From positions 1 to 36,295 of the forward strand of contig JAJYVU010000035.1 of the NCBI GenBank assembly GCA_021791875.1: a stretch of DNA of 36,295 bases, given 5' to 3'. A model generated the notes under the pieces. That model was not told the DNA's origin. It did not search any database and was given only the letters and a program-made list of their open reading frames with translations. Every line of letters starts with the position of its first letter. Position 1 is the stretch's first letter. Origin of the DNA: Acidobacteriota bacterium. Lineage in GTDB: Bacteria; Acidobacteriota; Terriglobia; Terriglobales; Acidobacteriaceae. This document shows, piece by piece, positions 32,487-36,295 of the stretch. Made by a program: the position numbers and the translations under genes.

Positions 32487-33767
32487 ATGAAGCGGTGTCC
32501 TGGGAGCAAGCTGATTTGCGGTAAATGGAGGTCTTCAGCGAAGCGCGCGCGGGGGCTTGCTGGATGGCTGGTCCTTTTCATCATGGTGCTCGCCCAGGCG
32601 CGCGCAGCTCACGCCGTTGTCCACGCTTCCATCCTGGTGGATGCGCAAACCGGCCGAGTTCTTCAGGAATACCATCCTGACGAGCGCGCTCATCCCGCAT
32701 CTCTCACCAAGTTGATGACGCTTTACCTCACTTTCCAGCGGCTGGCCGAGGGCCGCATGACGCTGAATCAGCGGCTTCATGTATCGCCGCACGCCGCGGC
32801 CCAGCAGCCAACGAAATTGGGGCTGCGCGCGGGCACCACGGTCTCTGTCCGCACTTGCATTCTGGGCATCATCTCGCACTCCGCCAACGACGCGGCCGTG
32901 GTTCTGGCCGAGAACGAAGCCGGCAACGAATGGCGCTTTGTGCAACTGATGAATCAGGAAGCGCGCCAACTGGGCATGACCAACACCATTTTCCATAACG
33001 CTTCCGGCTTACCGAACCCCTACCAGTGGACCACCGCCCGCGATATGGCCACTCTTGCACTGGCCATCATCCAGACCTACCCGCAGTACTACCATTTTTT
33101 CGATGTCCATTCGTTTCTCTATCGCGGGCACGTTTTTCACAGCTTCGACCATATCCCGGAGGAGTACCCGGGCGCTGACGGGATGAAGACCGGCTATGTG
33201 AATGCCTCCGGTTTCAACATCGTCACGTCGGCCATTCGCGATCACCATCGTTTGATCGGGGTGGTTATGGGCGGCGCCACGGCGCGGGCGCGTGATCTCC
33301 AGATGATGGCGCTGCTCAATCGCGGCTTTAGCACCTTTTCGCGTCCAACCACGGTGCTTGCGCGCGCCGCGATTCCGCATCCGCGGCCCACACCGCCCCG
33401 GCCCGTGCGCCGTCGGGTTGTTGAGGCCGCCCTTGTACGCCCGGCGGTGGAGCCGGCTCCCTCCGGCAGCAGCGACTATGTGATCCAGATCGGGTATGAC
33501 TTCCGCAGCCCGATCGAAGTGCGCCGCGTTCTGCAAAGCGCGCGGCTCTCCTCGCCGCCGCTGCTGCATCACGGACGCGGCCTGGTGGTTCGGCTCCGCT
33601 ACGGGCAGTATCGAGCCCGCTTTGCCGATCTCAGCCGCGAGACGGCTTTCGACGCGTGCTCGGCGCTGCGCGAGAGGCGGTATACCTGCACGATTCTGGA
33701 GAGCTTCCCGGAACGCGCGCGGGATCTGGCTTCCACAGTCCACAGGAAGCTCGCTCTCAGCGAGTGA
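32487..33767 (+). CDS. D-alanyl-D-alanine carboxypeptidase (peptidase S11) with a C-terminal SPOR-like domain
   Basis: A 426-residue exported penicillin-binding protein of the DacA type that trims the terminal D-Ala from peptidoglycan stem peptides. After a hydrophobic signal (about 24-43) the three active-site motifs are S72-LT-K75, S132-A-N134 and K234-T-G236, with DGMKTGYVNASG around the last. A Pro/Arg-rich linker (about 285-335) leads to a small domain (about 348-412: DYVIQIGYDFRSPIEV, then ACSALRERRYTCTILE) that looks like SPOR, which binds denuded septal glycan. S11 enzymes with SPOR are familiar from Alphaproteobacteria. The ATG has GAGGGGAG just upstream. The gene is monocistronic as far as can be seen, so regulation is unknown. 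Confidence 0.92.
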   Translation: MKRCPGSKLICGKWRSSAKRARGLAGWLVLFIMVLAQARAAHAVVHASILVDAQTGRVLQEYHPDERAHPASLTKLMTLYLTFQRLAEGRMTLNQRLHVSPHAAAQQPTKLGLRAGTTVSVRTCILGIISHSANDAAVVLAENEAGNEWRFVQLMNQEARQLGMTNTIFHNASGLPNPYQWTTARDMATLALAIIQTYPQYYHFFDVHSFLYRGHVFHSFDHIPEEYPGADGMKTGYVNASGFNIVTSAIRDHHRLIGVVMGGATARARDLQMMALLNRGFSTFSRPTTVLARAAIPHPRPTPPRPVRRRVVEAALVRPAVEPAPSGSSDYVIQIGYDFRSPIEVRRVLQSARLSSPPLLHHGRGLVVRLRYGQYRARFADLSRETAFDACSALRERRYTCTILESFPERARDLASTVHRKLALSE

Positions 33768-33881
33768 TCAGCTGAACCGCGCGGGCGCACAGACGCCGTT
33801 CCCATGTTGCCGGAAAGATGCGATTGGCGTACAAGGTATGGCTGTACGTAATCGCGGAGATTACCGGCGGGGGAAAGCGGG

Positions 33882-34691
33882 ATGCGGGTTGCAAGCGTGG
33901 GTCATGTGCTCTTTGCGGCCACCATGGTTGGCGTGGGAATCATGGGGCTGGTCCAGAGGCATTTCGCCCCGGTATGGAGTCCTGTATCGAACGGCGTGCC
34001 TGCACGCGAGGCGCTGGTGTATCTTTGCTCTCTCGTCTCCCTGGCATGTGGCACAGCATTGCTGTGGCAGCGCACGGCCGCTCCTGCAGCACGGGTGCTG
34101 CTGGCCTGCCTGCTGCTCTGGCTGGTTGTGTTCCGATTGCCTTATCTGATCCTGACACCCTCCCTGGATGCTTTCTGGTCTGCCGGCGAAACGGCAGCGA
34201 TGCTGGCGGGCGCATGGGTGCTGTACTCGTGGTTCGCCACGGAGTGGGACAGACGCCACGCGGGGTTCATCGCGGGGGACAAGGGACTGTGCGTCGCAAG
34301 AGTGCTCTTCGGCGCTGCGCTGATCATCTTCGGCGCGGGCCATTTCATCGAGCTCCAACACACAGCCGAGCTGGTGCCAGGCTGGCTGCCATGGCACGTT
34401 GCGTTTGCCTATTTCACCGGGTCAGCTTTCATCGCGGCGGGTGTGGGTGTGATCACCGGTGTCTATGCACGGCTGGCGGCGGCGCTTGTGACGGTCGAGA
34501 TGGGCGCGTTCCTGGTGCTGGTGTGGGTGCCGATCCTGGCGGCAGGTTCCAGGGGCGCTTTTGATTGGAGCGAGACAATTGTGACCTGGGCGCTGGTTGC
34601 CGGTGCGTGGGTGGTGGCGGATTCCTACCGCGGAACGCCGTGGCTGGCCGCATGGCGAACGCGGCTGGGCAGCCAGAACCATGTGGGATAG
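33882..34691 (+). CDS. DoxX-like multi-helix membrane protein
   Basis: A 269-residue protein with about eight helices that looks like two four-helix units in tandem: the first ends near residue 118 and the second starts at GLCVARVLFGAALIIFGAGHFIE. The second unit has the R-(V)LFG-x-FG-GHF pattern of DoxX-type proteins. No catalytic motif is apparent. The ATG at 33882 follows a GGGGGAAAG purine stretch. It lies between the carboxypeptidase gene (same strand, 114 bp) and the ArsR gene (convergent, 56 bp). Confidence 0.7.
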   Translation: MRVASVGHVLFAATMVGVGIMGLVQRHFAPVWSPVSNGVPAREALVYLCSLVSLACGTALLWQRTAAPAARVLLACLLLWLVVFRLPYLILTPSLDAFWSAGETAAMLAGAWVLYSWFATEWDRRHAGFIAGDKGLCVARVLFGAALIIFGAGHFIELQHTAELVPGWLPWHVAFAYFTGSAFIAAGVGVITGVYARLAAALVTVEMGAFLVLVWVPILAAGSRGAFDWSETIVTWALVAGAWVVADSYRGTPWLAAWRTRLGSQNHVG

Positions 34692-34747
34692 CCGCGGGGT
34701 GGTATCCGCGTCTGAATGGCCGCGCGCAAAGGCTTGCGCAGTGCGGA

Positions 34748-35092
34748 TCAGGTTCTTCTGGTGTGGCGGAAGTCGTGGAGATCGTCCCGGGCGCGTTGCT
34801 CGGCGTTCCTGCAGACGAGGTCGCAGAGCTGCATCACCATGGGATCGGCGATGTTGTAATAGACGGAGTTGCCCTCGCGACGGCGGCTGACGAAGCCTGC
34901 GTCATGCAGCATCTGCAGGTGCTTGGATACGTTCGGCTGGTTGCCCTCAAGTTGCTCAACGAGTTCTCCCACGGTGAGTTCGCCCTGTTCGAGCGTCTGC
35001 AGGAGACGGAGGCGGAAGGGCTCGCCCAGGAGTCGAAAGCGGCGGGCAATGACTGCGATCATCCTTTCGCTTCGCGGGGAACGCCTTGCCAT
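34748..35092 (-). CDS. ArsR/SmtB-family transcriptional regulator
   Basis: A 114-residue winged-helix regulator: LLGEPFRLRLLQTLEQGELTV, then the recognition helix NQPNVSKHLQMLHDAGFV, then the wing REGNSVYYNIAD. The C-terminal helix carries a CxxxC pair (LCDLVC), the only cysteines, which could form a disulfide or bind metal or sulfide. The pairing with a rhodanese gene recalls BigR/SqrR-type sulfide-responsive repressors, but the Cys positions differ from the pair described for those. It is transcribed divergently from the rhodanese gene and probably represses both through the inverted repeat between them. Confidence 0.93.
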   Translation of the reverse strand: MARRSPRSERMIAVIARRFRLLGEPFRLRLLQTLEQGELTVGELVEQLEGNQPNVSKHLQMLHDAGFVSRRREGNSVYYNIADPMVMQLCDLVCRNAEQRARDDLHDFRHTRRT

Positions 35093-35101
35093 GGTTTGAC
35101 T

Positions 35102-35129
35102 ATATCACCATATAGGAATATGGTGATAT
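35102..35129. promoter_or_regulatory. Perfect 12-bp inverted repeat, likely ArsR operator
   Basis: Arms ATATCACCATAT (35102-35113) and ATATGGTGATAT (35118-35129) separated by AGGA. It fills the 42-bp gap between the divergent ArsR and rhodanese starts (35092 and 35135) and fits the A/T-rich 12-2-12 style of ArsR-family operators. The GGTGAT of the right arm may also act as the ribosome-binding site of the rhodanese gene. Confidence 0.75.
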
Positions 35130-35134
35130 TTCAT

Positions 35135-35548
35135 ATGAAGCAAAATCGAAGACTGATTGATGTGCGGCAGCCGGGAGAATTTGCCGCCGGGCACATAGAG
35201 GGGTCAGAGCTGGTGCCCCTGCGCCGCCTTACCCGTGCCTGTGAGGAGTGGGATCGCAAGCAGCCGATTACGCTGGTGTGCCTGAGCGGGCATCGGGCGC
35301 AGGTCGCCCACGGACAGCTCCGTGCGCGCGGATTCGCGGATGTATCCGTTCTTCCGGGCGGGATTCGACAATGGCGCCGGACAGGGAAGCCGCTCCAACA
35401 GGTACCGCAGACGATGGGCGCACGCGTCTCCAAGTGGGCCTTTCGCGCGGGAATCGTGCTGGCGTCGGTCGCACTCGCGCACTTTGCGTCGCCGTGGTTC
35501 CTGGCGATCCCCGCGATTGCCGCGGTGCGGTGGTTCGCGATCGGGTAA
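35135..35548 (+). CDS. Rhodanese-domain protein with a two-helix C-terminal membrane anchor
   Basis: A 137-residue protein. Residues 1-90 are a rhodanese domain: RLIDVRQPGEFAAGHIEGSE, then the active-site loop C-L-S-G-H-R in VCLSGHRAQVAH, then SVLPGGIRQWRRTG. The final ~40 residues are two hydrophobic helices resembling the DUF2892 tail of E. coli YgaP, giving a membrane-bound sulfurtransferase. The start is taken as ATG 35135; ATG 35120 lies inside the inverted repeat and is less likely. The frame runs open far upstream across the ArsR gene on the other strand, which is a shadow. Regulation by the divergent ArsR is likely. Confidence 0.88.
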   Translation: MKQNRRLIDVRQPGEFAAGHIEGSELVPLRRLTRACEEWDRKQPITLVCLSGHRAQVAHGQLRARGFADVSVLPGGIRQWRRTGKPLQQVPQTMGARVSKWAFRAGIVLASVALAHFASPWFLAIPAIAAVRWFAIG

Positions 35549-35737
35549 CAGTCTCCAGTTTCCAGTTCCTAGTTGTCAGTCGCCGGTGTTGAGGATCAGG
35601 CGGAGCGCTGGTTGTTTGAGTTGATGGTGAAGACGGCCTGGGGTGGGATAGGTTCGGGAATGGGTTGCGGCTCGTCGATGTTGTGACGGTGCTGGCCGCA
35701 CGGGCAATCGCGGCTTCGCCGCCTTTCCGTTTCAGGC

Positions 35738-35825
35738 CGGATTAATGTTTTATAAGTGATTGATTCTGAGATGGTTACGAGGCAGTTAGTCTCGTAAGTT
35801 GTTTAGAATCAGGTGCTGGGTTGTT
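35738..35825 (+). repeat. Diverged ~88-bp direct repeat, copy A
   Basis: Begins CGGATTAATGTTTTATAAGT and contains TTAGTCTCGTAAG. It aligns with 35937-36025 at about 70 percent identity by eye. Confidence 0.7.
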
Positions 35826-35851
35826 GGTCGGCGCTGCGCGCCGATTCTTCA

Positions 35852-35879
35852 CCCCACGGACGAAGACCCGTCCGTGGGG
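35852..35879. repeat. Perfect 11-bp inverted repeat (REP-like hairpin)
   Basis: Arms CCCCACGGACG (35852-35862) and CGTCCGTGGGG (35869-35879) around AAGACC. No T-run follows, so it is not a standard terminator. Similar GTGGGG-ended hairpins are common between acidobacterial genes. Confidence 0.8.
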
Positions 35880-35936
35880 ACCCCGAATTCCCACTCAGTC
35901 CAACGGAAGGCTTGAACGGGCCACCCATTTTTTCTT

Positions 35937-36025
35937 CGGATTAGTGTCTTGTAAGTGGTTGAAAAATAAGGTGGTTGCGGGAGGATTAGTCTCGTAAGCC
36001 CTGTGGAATCAATGAGTTAGTTTTT
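35937..36025 (+). repeat. Diverged ~88-bp direct repeat, copy B
   Basis: Begins CGGATTAGTGTCTTGTAAGT and also contains TTAGTCTCGTAAG. It lies 112 bp after copy A; the strong hairpin sits between the two copies. Confidence 0.7.
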
Positions 36026-36045
36026 GGGTGTTTTGGACAGCAAAA

Positions 36046-36087
36046 AGGCTCAGGAAGGGACCGCTGGGGTGGTCCTTTTCTGAGCCT
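36046..36087. terminator. 17-bp stem hairpin, possible terminator or repeat element
   Basis: Arms AGGCTCAGGAAGGGACC (36046-36062) and GGTCCTTTTCTGAGCCT (36071-36087) pair with two G-U wobbles around an 8-nt loop. A run of five A precedes the left arm, so on the minus strand it ends in U-rich sequence. No adjacent gene is visible to use it. Confidence 0.5.
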
Positions 36088-36295
36088 CTATTTCCAGGGT
36101 AGCAATTTTGGGGTTAATTCCCGGCAGGACTGGCCGCCCCGGCGAAGGCGTGCTTCGCACGCAAGTAACTTCTCTCACCACAGAGGGACAGAAGAAGAGA
36201 TCGGAAGTGCAGGTCCTTCGGCGACACCTCAGAATGACAGGGCGGTGGCGGTGGGGGATTTGGCGGTGTTGCGGGTTGGAGTGGCGTTGGGGGTG

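Larger units (their letters stand above)
35549..36295. other. Non-coding, repeat-rich end of the window
   Basis: No credible coding sequence. It contains two long direct repeats, several hairpins (TCGGCGC/GCGCCGA at 35828-35844; GCGTGC/GCACGC at 36148-36162) and a tract at about 36200-36242 that resembles intergenic sequence dispersed in Acidobacteriota genomes. Confidence 0.6.

Noticed and set aside
32156-32584. Minus-strand open frame of 142 codons between the GH54 and carboxypeptidase genes
   Set aside because: Arg/Pro-rich chance composition, no ribosome-binding site, overlaps the signal peptide of the carboxypeptidase.
34565-35134. Long plus-strand frame extending the rhodanese gene upstream by about 190 codons
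   Set aside because: It runs antisense across the ArsR gene and the DoxX-like gene's 3' end, has no ribosome-binding site at its start, and the rhodanese fold begins only at 35135.

Overview
The window looks like a stretch of chromosome from a member of the Acidobacteriota (Terriglobia/Acidobacteriaceae type). This is inference, not a database result. The supporting features are a GC-rich base composition, three large CRTAC1-type (FG-GAP plus ASPIC/UnbV) secreted proteins, a Reg_prop/Y_Y_Y propeller histidine kinase with a NarL-type regulator, a TonB receptor carrying a carboxypeptidase-like regulatory domain at its N-terminus, and hairpin-rich repeats in the non-coding right end. No rRNA, tRNA, CRISPR array or intact insertion sequence was recognised.

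Layout. 1-4.5 kb: a membrane protein with a poor start, a GalP-like sugar/H+ symporter followed by a terminator, an SDR oxidoreductase and a small DoxX-like protein. 4.5-8.4 kb: a two-component pair (propeller sensor kinase and response regulator). 8.4-12.4 kb: a gene-poor accessory stretch with an SDR pseudogene carrying one in-frame TGA, an operon of a small unknown gene, an RNA polymerase omega-like gene and a DUF1348/NTF2-like gene, an ECF sigma factor flanked by two copies of a 68-bp direct repeat, and a DUF302 gene.

12.8-27.0 kb is a seven-gene plus-strand block: an Alginate_exp-type outer-membrane barrel, an OprC-like TonB receptor with CxxxM and HxM motifs, an MFS transporter with a Met/His-rich two-helix N-terminal extension, a TPR/FG-GAP lipoprotein with a large unrecognised C-terminal domain, a CRTAC1 protein, an UnbU (RnfD/NqrB-related) membrane protein and a CRTAC1 lipoprotein. 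The last four are tightly packed, with ATGA overlaps. UnbV/UnbU genes are best known from enediyne clusters, but no polyketide synthase is present here. I propose that the block is a cell-envelope metal (possibly copper) or redox system that has not been characterised.

26.9-30.8 kb, convergent to that block, is a three-gene minus-strand operon: an asparagine-synthetase-like amidotransferase without its glutaminase cysteine, a radical SAM enzyme and a flavin-dependent halogenase-like oxidoreductase. It resembles a compact natural-product cassette with no visible precursor peptide. 31.0-35.6 kb: a GH54 alpha-L-arabinofuranosidase, a D,D-carboxypeptidase with a SPOR-like tail, a DoxX-like membrane protein, and a divergent ArsR/rhodanese pair with a perfect 12-bp inverted repeat between them. 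35.6-36.3 kb is non-coding and repeat-rich.
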